Below, piece by piece: positions 1 to 6,158 of a DNA stretch of 13,510 nt. The notes below the pieces were generated by a model. The model saw only the letters and a list, made by a program, of their open reading frames with translations. It searched no databases and was not told the DNA's origin. The stretch's first letter is position 1, and every line of letters starts with the position of its first letter. This stretch comes from DATAQC01 sp038232455 (GTDB lineage Bacteria; Actinomycetota; Acidimicrobiia; Acidimicrobiales; AC-14). The DNA is taken from positions 1 through 13,510 of the forward strand of contig JBBSHU010000081.1 in assembly GCA_038232455.1 (NCBI GenBank). The letters run 5' to 3'. A program made the position numbers and the translations under genes.

Positions 1-1031
1 CCCTTGCCGCCGGTGGGTGACAGGCCCCGGTCGGCGCGCAATTTGCGCACGGCGAGGTACTCGATGATGCGGTCCTTGACGTCCTCCAGGCCGTTGTGGT
101 CGGCGTCGAGGATGGCGCGGGCCTCGCCCACGTCGAGGTGGTCGTCGGAGCGCTTCCCCCACGGCACCTCGGTGACGGTGTCGAGCCAGGTGCGGATCCA
201 GCCGTGTTCGGGGCTCTGCTCGCTGGTGCGCTCGAGGCGGTCGATCTCGCGCTCGACGGCGACCCGCACGGCCTCGGGCAGGTCGGTATCGGCCACACGG
301 GCCCGATACTGCTCGACCACGCCCTCACCGTCGGCGCCCTCGCCCAGCTCCTTGCGGATGGCGGCCAGCTGCTGGCGCAGCAGGAACTCGCGCTGGGTGG
401 CCTCCATGCCTTCGGACACGTCGTGGCGGATGCGCTCCTTGAGGGCCAGGTCGGCCAGGGTGTCGCGTGCCCACGCCAGCACCCGCTCCAGGCGCTGCTC
501 CACGTCGACCGTCTCCAGGAGCTCGATCTTCTGCTCGAAGGTGAGGTCGGGCGAGTAGCCAGCCGTGTCGGCCATGGCACCGGGATCGGTGATGCCCCGG
601 AGGGCCTCGGCCAGTTGGCGGGCCCCCCGGTCCTCGAGGATGTTGGACACGACGGCCCGGTATTCCCGGGCCAGCTCGTAGGCCCGCTCGGTCGGTGCCG
701 TCTCGTCGGCCTCCTCGACCTGGACCCACAGGGCCGCGCCGGTTCCGGGCACACCCGCCCCGATGACGCCCCGCTCGAGCCCGCGCACGACCACGGCCCG
801 GGAGCCACTGGGCATCTCCCCACTGTCCTCCACCTTGGCGACCGTGCCCACCCGGGCGTAACGGGCGTCGATTCTCGGCACGAGCAGCAGGCGACCGTCG
901 CCGGCGAGGGCGGCATCCACCGCCACCTTGGCTTCGTCGCTCTCCAGGGCCATGGTGACGACCATGGCGGGAAGGACCACTCCGGTGGACAGCGGGAGGA
1001 GGGGAAGAATCGTTGTGTCGAGGTCCGGCAT
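1..1031 (-). CDS. lon: Lon protease (ATP-dependent, La), N-terminal half, cut by window edge
   Basis: The minus-strand frame from ATG at 1031 stays open for 343 codons to the window edge. Lon is a cytosolic AAA+ serine protease that degrades damaged and regulatory proteins. The start reads MPDLDTTILPLLPLSTGVVL, typical of the LON substrate-binding domain (about residues 5-200). The helical segment with MEATQREFLLRQQLAAIRKE follows near residues 205-225, and later comes the DHNGLEDVKDRIIEYLAVRK stretch that leads into the ATPase domain. The window ends just before the expected Walker A motif, so the ATPase and Ser/Lys protease domains lie outside. A clear AAGGAG lies 7 bases before the ATG, which fixes the start. 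The gene is divergent from the small SH3-like gene at 1215. The ribosome-binding site sits in an inverted repeat (separate entry). I see no HspR (HAIR) site. The family call is close to certain. Confidence 0.95.
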   Translation of the reverse strand, partial: MPDLDTTILPLLPLSTGVVLPAMVVTMALESDEAKVAVDAALAGDGRLLLVPRIDARYARVGTVAKVEDSGEMPSGSRAVVVRGLERGVIGAGVPGTGAALWVQVEEADETAPTERAYELAREYRAVVSNILEDRGARQLAEALRGITDPGAMADTAGYSPDLTFEQKIELLETVDVEQRLERVLAWARDTLADLALKERIRHDVSEGMEATQREFLLRQQLAAIRKELGEGADGEGVVEQYRARVADTDLPEAVRVAVEREIDRLERTSEQSPEHGWIRTWLDTVTEVPWGKRSDDHLDVGEARAILDADHNGLEDVKDRIIEYLAVRKLRADRGLSPTGGK

Positions 1032-1064
1032 CTTGGTGCTCCTTACGTTCCGTCAGCACCAAGA
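1031..1064 (-). promoter_or_regulatory. Inverted repeat enclosing the lon ribosome-binding site
   Basis: Positions 1031-1040 (TCTTGGTGCT) and 1055-1064 (AGCACCAAGA) are perfect 10-bp inverted repeats separated by 14 bases. In lon mRNA the 3' arm would contain the last two bases of the AAGGAG ribosome-binding site and the A of the AUG; the other bases of AAGGAG fall in the loop. If transcribed, this hairpin could limit translation of lon, in the manner of an RNA thermometer or a translational operator. If transcription starts inside it, it could instead be a DNA operator. The symmetry is seen directly; the function is inferred. Confidence 0.5.
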
Positions 1065-1080
1065 ACGTCGCGACGGGCCC

Positions 1081-1176
1081 GCCTGTTCCCTGCCGGCAGA
1101 GCCCGCCTGCTTCCTGTCGGCAGAGCCCGCCTGCTTCCTGTCGGCAGAGCCCGCATGCGCCATGTCGGCAGAGCGA
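1081..1176. repeat. Four tandem 24-bp repeats between lon and the SH3-like gene
   Basis: The units are 1081-1104, 1105-1128, 1129-1152 and 1153-1176. Units 2 and 3 are identical. Unit 1 differs from them by two transitions, and unit 4 has several changes but keeps the TGTCGGCAGAG core. Each core, CTGTCGGCAG, is a near-palindrome; in unit 1 it is the perfect palindrome CTGCCGGCAG. The array lies entirely between two divergent starts (1031 and 1215), so regularly spaced protein-binding sites are plausible. The 24-bp period is a little over two helical turns. Neither the binding protein nor the function is known. Confidence 0.75.
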
Positions 1177-1184
1177 CATGGCGC
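1157..1184. promoter_or_regulatory. Perfect 11-bp inverted repeat upstream of the SH3-like gene
   Basis: GCGCCATGTCG at 1157-1167 and CGACATGGCGC at 1174-1184 are exact reverse complements around the 6-base loop GCAGAG. It overlaps the last 24-bp tandem unit and ends 30 bases before the ATG at 1215. It could be an operator dyad or, if transcribed, a strong 5'-leader hairpin. No T-run follows it, so a classical terminator is unlikely. Confidence 0.5.
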
Positions 1185-1214
1185 CGACCGTGCCGGTGTG
1201 GGCAGACTGCGGAC

Positions 1215-1409
1215 ATGACCGACGAGCTCAAGGCCAAGGCGAGGGTCACCGCCGCACACGACCTCGACGGCGTGCCTGCCGGCACCGCAGGCAAAGTGGT
1301 GATGGTGACCGGCCTCTCGTGGATCCGGTATCGGGTCCGTTTCGACAACGGAGTCGAGCTCAATCTGCTCGACGGACGTCACCTGGTCGACGCGGCCAAG
1401 AAGGGCTGA
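1215..1409 (+). CDS. Small SH3-like (KOW-type barrel) protein of unknown function
   Basis: An ATG at 1215 opens a 64-residue product starting MTDELKAKARVTAAHDLDGV. Residues about 20-58 alternate Gly and hydrophobic residues (PAGTAGKVVMVTGLSW, then YRVRFDNGVELNLL), the pattern of a small SH3-like or KOW beta barrel in which a short loop carries 'GTAGKV'. There is no signal peptide or membrane segment, so it is probably cytosolic. I cannot assign a partner or reaction. No convincing Shine-Dalgarno precedes the ATG; the start is chosen because the coding-like residues begin there and the upstream frame runs antisense to lon. It converges with the TetR gene, the two stop codons being 10 bases apart. 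It is probably a real gene because the composition is protein-like and the length suits a single barrel. Confidence 0.7.
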   Translation: MTDELKAKARVTAAHDLDGVPAGTAGKVVMVTGLSWIRYRVRFDNGVELNLLDGRHLVDAAKKG

Positions 1410-1419
1410 GCCCGCTCCT

Positions 1420-2022
1420 TTAGATTCTTCCGGGCATCACCATGTCGACGATCCGGCCGGGAAGGTCGTCGGTGAGCGGGAGGCCATTGAGGGCGTGATG
1501 CCACACGAGGGCGGGTCCGGCCTCGGCGATAACCTCGACATCGGCGTCGGCCGGTAGCTCGCCGCACTCAATCGCCGAGGTGATGAGGTGGCGAATGTGC
1601 GCCCGCTTGGCCCCGATGACCGAGCGTTTGAACTCCTCGTCGAGCTTCGGGTACCGGACCCGTTCTCCGGCGAAGGCGACCAGCACCGGGCCAAGCTCGC
1701 CGCGAAGCAGGTCGACCAGCTTGGCCAGCATGCTTGTGAGGTCGGCCCGGGCGTCGCCCGTGTCGGGCAGGAAGTCGGTCATCCCTGCGCAGGTGTGTAC
1801 GGCGGCGACGACCAGCTGCGCCTTGTTGGGGTAACGGCGGTAGATCGTGGCCTTGGCGACACCCGCCCGCGCCGCCACCCCTTCGATGCTGATGCCCGCG
1901 TACCCCTCCTCGGCGAACAACGCCAGGGTTGCGGCAAAGATGGCCTCGTCGCAGAGCGGGTCGCGGCGCCGGCCCGGCCGCAGCCGTGCGGCGGGGATCT
2001 CGACCTGGGTCGCCTCGGTCAC
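1420..2022 (-). CDS. TetR/AcrR family transcriptional repressor
   Basis: A 200-residue product starts at GTG 2022. The N-terminal helix-turn-helix domain covers about residues 25-71: AIFAATLALFAEEGYAG, then GVAARAGVAKATIYRRYPNK, the classic TetR recognition helix followed by the Y-x-x-Y-x-x-K pattern. The rest is an all-helical ligand-binding and dimerisation domain that holds few conserved residues, as is usual. The GTG overlaps the stop of the upstream MFS gene by 4 bases (GTGA), which both selects this start and implies translational coupling in one operon. The likely role is ligand-responsive repression of the efflux operon, acting at the dyad at 3643-3672. The ligand cannot be read from the sequence. 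Confidence 0.9.
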   Translation of the reverse strand: MTEATQVEIPAARLRPGRRRDPLCDEAIFAATLALFAEEGYAGISIEGVAARAGVAKATIYRRYPNKAQLVVAAVHTCAGMTDFLPDTGDARADLTSMLAKLVDLLRGELGPVLVAFAGERVRYPKLDEEFKRSVIGAKRAHIRHLITSAIECGELPADADVEVIAEAGPALVWHHALNGLPLTDDLPGRIVDMVMPGRI

Positions 2023-3629
2023 GACACACCTGCCGGCGCCGGCGCCGGTACCGAACCCGGCGAGGTGGCTGCCGGCTCCTCGTCGTCTCGAGGTCGTGCC
2101 GGCAGGAACAGCACGACGCCGACCGCCGCCACCAGGGTCACCGCGGCCGCGGCCATGCCAATGATGTGCAGGCCGCCGACGAAACTCTCGCGAGCGGCGC
2201 GCCCGATTTGGGCGGCGACCGACGGGTCGGTCGAGGACTGGTGGGAGATGCCGATGGCCTGGCCCACGTTGTTGCGCACCGCTCCCAACAGAGGCTGGGG
2301 GAGTACACCCTTGAGCTTGCCCGACACCGAAGAGGTGAAGTGACTGGCCATGATCGAGCCGAAGACGGCAACTCCGACGGCACCGCCCATCTGCCGGGTG
2401 GTGTCGTTGACGGCGGAGCCGACTCCCGCCTTGGCGCGGGGGAGCGATCCCATGATCGAGTCGGTGCACGGCGCCATGACGTTGGCCATGCCGAGACCCA
2501 TGAGCATGGTGGCGCCGACGACCAGGAAGGCGCTACTTCCCGGTTGAAACGTGACGAACAGCGCCATCGACATGGCCACCAGCACCAGCCCGGCGGTGAC
2601 GACGATCTTGTTGCCGAGCTTGCGCACCCACACCGTGGACAGTGGCGCGAACGCCATGATCACAACCGCCGACGGCACCAGCACGGCGCCAGCCTTCACC
2701 GTCGAGTAACCGAGGACCGACTGGAGGTACTGGGTGATCAGGAACAGGGTGCCGTACAGCGAGAGGAACACCAGCGTGATGGCGCCGCTGGCGGCGCTGA
2801 ACCGCGGGTTCTGGAAGAAGTGCATGTCGAGCATGGGATGGCTGGAGCGCAGCTCCCAGCCCAGGAAGGCGGCAAACAGTAGGGCGCCGATCACGAAGCC
2901 ACTCACGATCTCGATCGAAGCCCATCCCTTCGTGGGTGCCTCGATGACCGACCACAGCAACGCACCGAGGGCCACGATCGACAGGACCGCGCCGACCGGG
3001 TCGAGGCGCCCGTGGGCCGGGTCGCGCGACTCTGGCACGAAGAGATAGCCGAGCACGAGACCGGCGACAACGATCGGCACGTTCACGATGAAGACCGAGC
3101 CCCACCAGAAATGCTCGAGCAAGAAGCCACCGGTGACCGGCCCGAGTCCGAGTCCGAGCGCCGACACACCGGCCCATACGCCGATGGCCTTGCCGCGCTC
3201 GGCCGGGTCGGTGAAGACGTTGGTGATGATCGACAAGGTCGACGGCATGATGCAGGCACCGCCTATGCCCATGATCCCCCGGGTGAAGATGAGCGCGGTG
3301 GCCGACGGTGCGAACGCTGACAGCGTCGAACCGACACCGAACACCGCCAGACCCAGCGCCAGGAAACCGTACCGACCGAAACGATCGCCAAGGCTGCCGG
3401 CAGTGAGCAGGAGGCCGGCGAAAACGAGGACATAGGCGTCGACGATCCACTGCAGCTGGCTGGCCGATGCGCCGAGGCCGCCCTGGGCGATCGGGTGAGC
3501 GAGCGTGGGGATGGCCACATTGAGGATGGTGTTGTCGAGGACGATGACGATGAGGCTGATGCAAAGCACCAACAACGTCAGCCACCGGCGTCGGTAGGCC
3601 ACTTCGGGGTCTCGAATCGCGTTGCGCAT
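2019..3629 (-). CDS. MFS drug efflux transporter, DHA2 (EmrB/QacA) type
   Basis: The 536-residue product starts at ATG 3629 with MRNAIRDPEVAYRRRWLTLL. Length and hydrophobicity match 14-helix DHA2 proton antiporters of the inner membrane. Visible family motifs are LDNTILNVAIPTL in helix 1 (about residues 31-43), the motif-A loop GSLGDRFGRYGF near residue 80 and the motif-C-like GLGLGPVTGGFL near residue 160. The C-terminal tail is a short Ala/Pro-rich linker encoded by a GCCGGC-type repeat. An upstream extension to 3854 is open, but it carries no transport features and runs across the promoter, so I rejected it. A perfect TATAAT lies 7 bases before the ATG, suggesting a leaderless mRNA. It is the first gene of an operon with the TetR gene. 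Substrate is unknown; drug or metabolite export is the family expectation. Confidence 0.92.
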   Translation of the reverse strand: MRNAIRDPEVAYRRRWLTLLVLCISLIVIVLDNTILNVAIPTLAHPIAQGGLGASASQLQWIVDAYVLVFAGLLLTAGSLGDRFGRYGFLALGLAVFGVGSTLSAFAPSATALIFTRGIMGIGGACIMPSTLSIITNVFTDPAERGKAIGVWAGVSALGLGLGPVTGGFLLEHFWWGSVFIVNVPIVVAGLVLGYLFVPESRDPAHGRLDPVGAVLSIVALGALLWSVIEAPTKGWASIEIVSGFVIGALLFAAFLGWELRSSHPMLDMHFFQNPRFSAASGAITLVFLSLYGTLFLITQYLQSVLGYSTVKAGAVLVPSAVVIMAFAPLSTVWVRKLGNKIVVTAGLVLVAMSMALFVTFQPGSSAFLVVGATMLMGLGMANVMAPCTDSIMGSLPRAKAGVGSAVNDTTRQMGGAVGVAVFGSIMASHFTSSVSGKLKGVLPQPLLGAVRNNVGQAIGISHQSSTDPSVAAQIGRAARESFVGGLHIIGMAAAAVTLVAAVGVVLFLPARPRDDEEPAATSPGSVPAPAPAGVS

Positions 3630-3636
3630 GATGGTA

Positions 3637-3642
3637 ATTATA
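3637..3642 (-). promoter_or_regulatory. -10 box (TATAAT) of the MFS-TetR operon, leaderless start
   Basis: The minus strand reads TATAAT exactly, with 7 bases to the A of the MFS ATG at 3629. A sigma-70-type start 6-8 bases after the box falls on or next to the ATG, and no Shine-Dalgarno is present, so a leaderless transcript is the simplest reading. No good TTGACA is seen 16-18 bases upstream; that region is occupied by the dyad. Confidence 0.65.
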
Positions 3643-3672
3643 ATACGGTTTCGAATCGATTCGCTACCGTAT
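3643..3672. promoter_or_regulatory. 30-bp two-tier dyad, probable TetR operator
   Basis: Outer arms ATACGGT (3643-3649) and ACCGTAT (3666-3672) and the inner perfect 12-bp palindrome CGAATCGATTCG (3652-3663) share the same centre, 3657.5. Thirteen of fifteen base pairs of the dyad match. It abuts the TATAAT and covers the spacer and -35 area of the MFS-TetR promoter, exactly where a TetR dimer or pair of dimers would block RNA polymerase. The symmetry is directly seen; assignment to the TetR protein at 1420-2022 is inferred from the operon context. Confidence 0.7.
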
Positions 3673-3732
3673 CGCTGAAGGTTCGCAGCGGGAGACCGTC
3701 GGGCTTCGGAGCCTCCAGCATCACGGGCGGAG

Positions 3733-3885
3733 GTGGCCTCGGCGTCACGGCCGAAGAGCCCGGCCTGGGCTCGCGCTGGGCTGTGGTTCCTACTGGTCAT
3801 GATCACGATCGTGGGCATCGTCGGCTTTACCATCGCCTGGCTAGTCGCCACCAAGCTTCATCCCGCGCCGCAGTACGCTGCGTGA
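3733..3885 (+). CDS. Possible small single-pass membrane protein
   Basis: A 50-residue frame from GTG 3733 has a basic N terminus (RPKSPAWARAG), then a strongly hydrophobic helix of about 24 residues (LWFLLVMITIVGIVGF, then TIAWLV) and a short tail ending in HPAPQYAA. That is a convincing single transmembrane segment, with positive charges on the cytosolic side by the positive-inside rule. The frame is open further upstream but without another standard start, and no well-placed Shine-Dalgarno is visible, so the start is uncertain. It lies 60 bases beyond the operator dyad, divergent from the MFS gene, and its stop is 9 bases from the convergent lipoprotein stop. Function unknown. Confidence 0.42.
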   Translation: MASASRPKSPAWARAGLWFLLVMITIVGIVGFTIAWLVATKLHPAPQYAA

Positions 3886-3894
3886 CCTGCGCCG

Positions 3895-4476
3895 TCAGCT
3901 CTTGGCCGGCTTCATTGTGAAGGTCTTCATGACCTGCTCCGCCTGGCACTCGCCCTCGTGGCCGGCGGGCACTGTCATGGTGAAGGTGATGGCTGTGTTG
4001 TCTCCCGCAGGAAGTTCAGCTTGAAGGAGTGCAACCGCACGACGGAGCCATCCTTTGCCTTGTCGGGGTAGATGAACTCGAGGCGCAGTGCCTGCCTGGC
4101 GCCGGGTGCGGTGAACGTCTCGTCGGCGATCAATGGCTGCTCGGCCTCGTGGATGGCCAAGAAGGCGCGGGTCGCCTGAACAAAGTCCTGGCCCGGGTAG
4201 TTGTCCTTCCACAGCGCCAGGCCGAAGCACCGGGCCAACGGAAGTCACGTGGGTCCCGCGAACGTTGAGCACGTGTTCGGCCTTCTCGCCGGTCGACTCA
4301 TCGGTCGTCCACCCCGTTGGATAGCCGAAGTGCCAATGCTCGGGGTCGGACACCTGAAAGCCGTCCGGGACTGGGAGGGGCTTCGCCGGAGACGTCTTGC
4401 CGCCCCCGCAGGCGGCCAGGAGAAGTGCAGCGATGGCCGTCACCGACGCCACCCGGAAGCCGGGCTGGTGGCTCAC
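3895..4476 (-). CDS. Secreted lipoprotein with two compensating frameshifts (LpqN/PsbP-like guess)
   Basis: The GTG at 4476 overlaps the previous stop by 4 bases (GTGA); an in-frame GTG at 4488 is an alternative. The N terminus has a lipoprotein signal with lipobox LLAAC (Cys23), followed by GGGKTSP, so the product should be lipid-anchored outside the membrane. The start (VPDGFQVSDPEHWHFGYPTG) and end (AITFTMTVPAGHEGECQAEQ, then VMKTFTMKPAKS) are protein-like, but the middle is not. In the +1 frame over about 4010-4238 a good sequence appears: ARCFGLALWKDNYPGQDF, and later ARQALRLEFIYPDKAKDGSV. The reading therefore changes frame near 4233-4245 and returns near 4003-4015 without meeting a stop. 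The 'YPTGW' start and overall beta-rich pattern recall LpqN- or PsbP-like lipoproteins; this is tentative. Either a pseudogene or sequence errors. Confidence 0.6.
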   Translation of the reverse strand: MSHQPGFRVASVTAIAALLLAACGGGKTSPAKPLPVPDGFQVSDPEHWHFGYPTGWTTDESTGEKAEHVLNVRGTHVTSVGPVLRPGAVEGQLPGPGLCSGDPRLLGHPRGRAAIDRRRDVHRTRRQAGTAPRVHLPRQGKGWLRRAVALLQAELPAGDNTAITFTMTVPAGHEGECQAEQVMKTFTMKPAKS

Positions 4477-5196
4477 TTGGTCGCGCACTCCTTCCAGACG
4501 ACCATGCCCTGGCCAGGGACATAGTACGAGGCGCTGGACACCTGCTCGTCTTTGAAGGTCAGGTCTCCGTTCAAGCCAAACTCGATACCCTCACCGCCCT
4601 CCACCTCGGCGCCGAACTTCTTGCTCGAGGTGTCGTAGGTCACCACTGACAGGTGAGTGTCGCCGTTGGGGTTGTCGAACTGATGTACAAGGTGGACAGC
4701 GCGTCGCGCCGCTCGGGCTTTTTGAGCGGTCACCACTGAGCACCGGCACGCCACCTCTCCGCTGAGCTTTCCCTCGCCATTTAGGGTCAGAGGGGTGCCG
4801 CTGACGCCGCCGCTCAGCTTCCCGCCAACCTCGCCGTTGACCTTGAAGTAATGGTCTTGGTCCCCTTGTCCGGCCCGATGTTCACCGTCTTCACGCCGAG
4901 CACACCGGAAGCCTAGCCCTCGAAGCTGCCGTCGAAAGCACCCGACGACTCCATCACCTTGCCGTTGATGTACTCACCGCCCATTTCGTAGAACGACTCG
5001 TTGGGGTTCGACGGGTCGAAGCTGTGCCCGTCGACTCTGTCCAAGAGCCACATGCCGGCAGGCTGCTCGATGCCCATCCAGCCGGTCGCCGCCTGCTTGA
5101 TCGGATCACGCGTGGCTGCGGTGTAGAACTCCTTGGCGTCGTCCGCGGAGGTGAAGTTCCAGGTGTGACCAGCCGCCCCCTTGATGAAGGGCGGTC
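4473..5196 (-). pseudogene. 3' part of a secreted-protein gene, interrupted, N terminus missing
   Basis: Three consecutive coding-like pieces can be stitched together on the minus strand. The first runs from about 5196 to the TAG at 4913-4915 (GHTWNFTSADDAKEFYTAAT, then WMGIEQPAGMWLLDRVDGHS, ending GAFDGSFEG). The same frame continues past the stop as ASGVLGVKTVNIGPDKGTKT. It then shifts by one base near 4849-4856 into YFKVNGEVGGKLSGGVSG, and the last piece ends YYVPGQGMVVWKECATK at 4473. A further shift around the AAAAA run near 4718-4722 is possible. The glycine-rich 'GEVGGKLSGGVSG' part suggests an extracellular beta structure. The original start is absent: upstream the sequence becomes the oxidoreductase fragment. 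It was probably co-transcribed with the lipoprotein gene (GTGA overlap). Family not recognised. Confidence 0.6.
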
Positions 5197-5417
5197 AGCT
5201 TGGCGGTAATGTAGCCGGTCGCCCCTGACGCCACCCGGCCCGCCTCGACCACCGCCACCCGCTGCCCGTCCTGTTTCAACAGGGCGGCTGCCGTCAGACC
5301 GAATCCCGGCTCCGATGACGGCGACGTCGGCCTCGACATCGCCGGGTAACGGCCGGAACTCGGTCTCGCCGGTGTCCCTACCCAACGAGATGGGTTCTTC
5401 TCGTTGAGGCTGCCCAT
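5187..5417 (-). pseudogene. FAD-dependent oxidoreductase, N-terminal fragment with frameshifts
   Basis: From ATG 5417 (GAGGAG about 9 bases upstream) the frame reads MGSLNEKNPSRWVG. It loses one base near 5367-5373, continues as GETEFRPLPGDVEADVAVIG in another frame, and shifts back near 5300-5304 to GLTAAALLKQDGQRVAVVEA, then GRVASGATGYITAKLTALH. Joined, this gives the dinucleotide-binding motif GAGIxGLTAA, the acidic end of strand 2 (VVEA) and the 'ATGYITAKLTALH' segment. That combination is typical of DAO-fold oxidoreductases that often carry a C-terminal Rieske domain. The match ends at about residue 75, where the sequence turns into the unrelated secreted-protein fragment. Catalytic and Rieske parts are therefore missing and the remnant cannot be a working enzyme. 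Confidence 0.7.
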
Positions 5418-5597
5418 AGGTCCCTGCTCCTCGTTGGCGTACGACTGATCCTGGTCGGAGTGATCGCCATACCCCGCGGTCTGGGCCGGAAATCGAGATT
5501 ATGCACCTGCGGTAAGGGTCCGCTCTGCCGCCAGACGGGGAGCGTCCAGCGCGGGCACTGCGCGCCGGCGTGGGCAGCCTTCGGGCAGTATTCGCCC

Positions 5598-6107
5598 ATG
5601 ACAACACTCGTGGTCCTTGATCAGGGCGGCTCGATCTCCATCTCCTTCGATGACCTTCTGAAGTACCACGGCAGGAGCTCGATCGCCGGCGTCGCCCACG
5701 CCTTCAAGGCGATGGAGCGCGCTTTCCCATTGCTGTCTCCTGGTGAACCGCCGGAGCGCTATGACGTCATCGTCGAAAGCGGGTTCCCCGGCGGAGGCGC
5801 ACGCGACGCGTTCGAAATGGTTACCCGGGCGGTCACAGGCGACCGTTTCCGACTGGCGTCCGAGCCTGCCGGGGCCGAGGCTCCGGACGCTCCGGGAGGC
5901 CACTTCTTCTTCCGTCTCGGCTACCGGGGAACAGTGGTCGACCTGGTCGCGCGCGCGGGCCTCGTACCGCAAGAGTTCCTCCAGCTCGCCTGCAGAGAAG
6001 CCACGACGCCGGCCGAGGCCGTTCGCGTCCAGCAGCTCAAGGAGGAGATGGCTGACCGACTGTTGAGCCTGCCGGCGGACGAGGTCTACGACGCCAACCT
6101 CCGCTGA
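5598..6107 (+). CDS. Conserved-looking 169-residue protein, weak FmdE-like similarity
   Basis: ATG 5598 opens a 169-residue product starting MTTLVVLDQGGSISISFDDL. Near residues 20-37 it has LLKYHGRSSIAGVAHAFKAM and around residues 55-75 VESGFPGGGARDAFEMVTRA. This arrangement recalls the FmdE family, in which an 'HGH-x-cPG-x-a-x-G' segment is followed by 'a-c-G-v-D-a-i-q-v-l-T-G'. The FmdE cysteines are not present, so metal binding as in that family is doubtful. The C-terminal part is helical and charged (VQQLKEEMADRLLSLPADEV). No signal peptide, no membrane segment, no clear Shine-Dalgarno. It stands alone, divergent from the oxidoreductase remnant 180 bases upstream. Coding potential is good; the family call is tentative. 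Confidence 0.65.
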   Translation: MTTLVVLDQGGSISISFDDLLKYHGRSSIAGVAHAFKAMERAFPLLSPGEPPERYDVIVESGFPGGGARDAFEMVTRAVTGDRFRLASEPAGAEAPDAPGGHFFFRLGYRGTVVDLVARAGLVPQEFLQLACREATTPAEAVRVQQLKEEMADRLLSLPADEVYDANLR

Positions 6108-6158
6108 CGGGCGCTCCGAGCACCGTGAACCCGTCCAGTCCCAGCTGACTACCGGTAG

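Noticed and set aside
1081..1176. Tandem repeats as a CRISPR array
   Set aside because: The units are directly adjacent with no unique spacers, and no cas genes are nearby.
325..1179. Long minus-strand frame with a repeated Cys-Arg-Gln motif at its N terminus
   Set aside because: It runs in another frame of the lon gene and its repeated peptide is just translation of the 24-bp tandem repeats upstream of lon.
96..1409. 437-residue plus-strand frame ending at the SH3-like stop
   Set aside because: Most of it is antisense to lon with Gly/His-rich non-protein composition; only the last 64 codons look real.
1402..1440. Terminator between the convergent SH3-like and TetR genes
   Set aside because: Only a 4-bp GGGC/GCCC stem with no T-run could be found, too weak to annotate.
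2030..2052. GCCGGC-rich repeat also seen near 9230-9250
   Set aside because: Both copies encode Ala/Pro linkers in coding sequence; GC-rich codon use explains the likeness without a mobile repeat.
3630..3854. N-terminal extension of the MFS protein to an upstream start at 3854
   Set aside because: It crosses the operator and the perfect TATAAT, has no transporter features, and the 3629 start gives the normal DHA2 N terminus.
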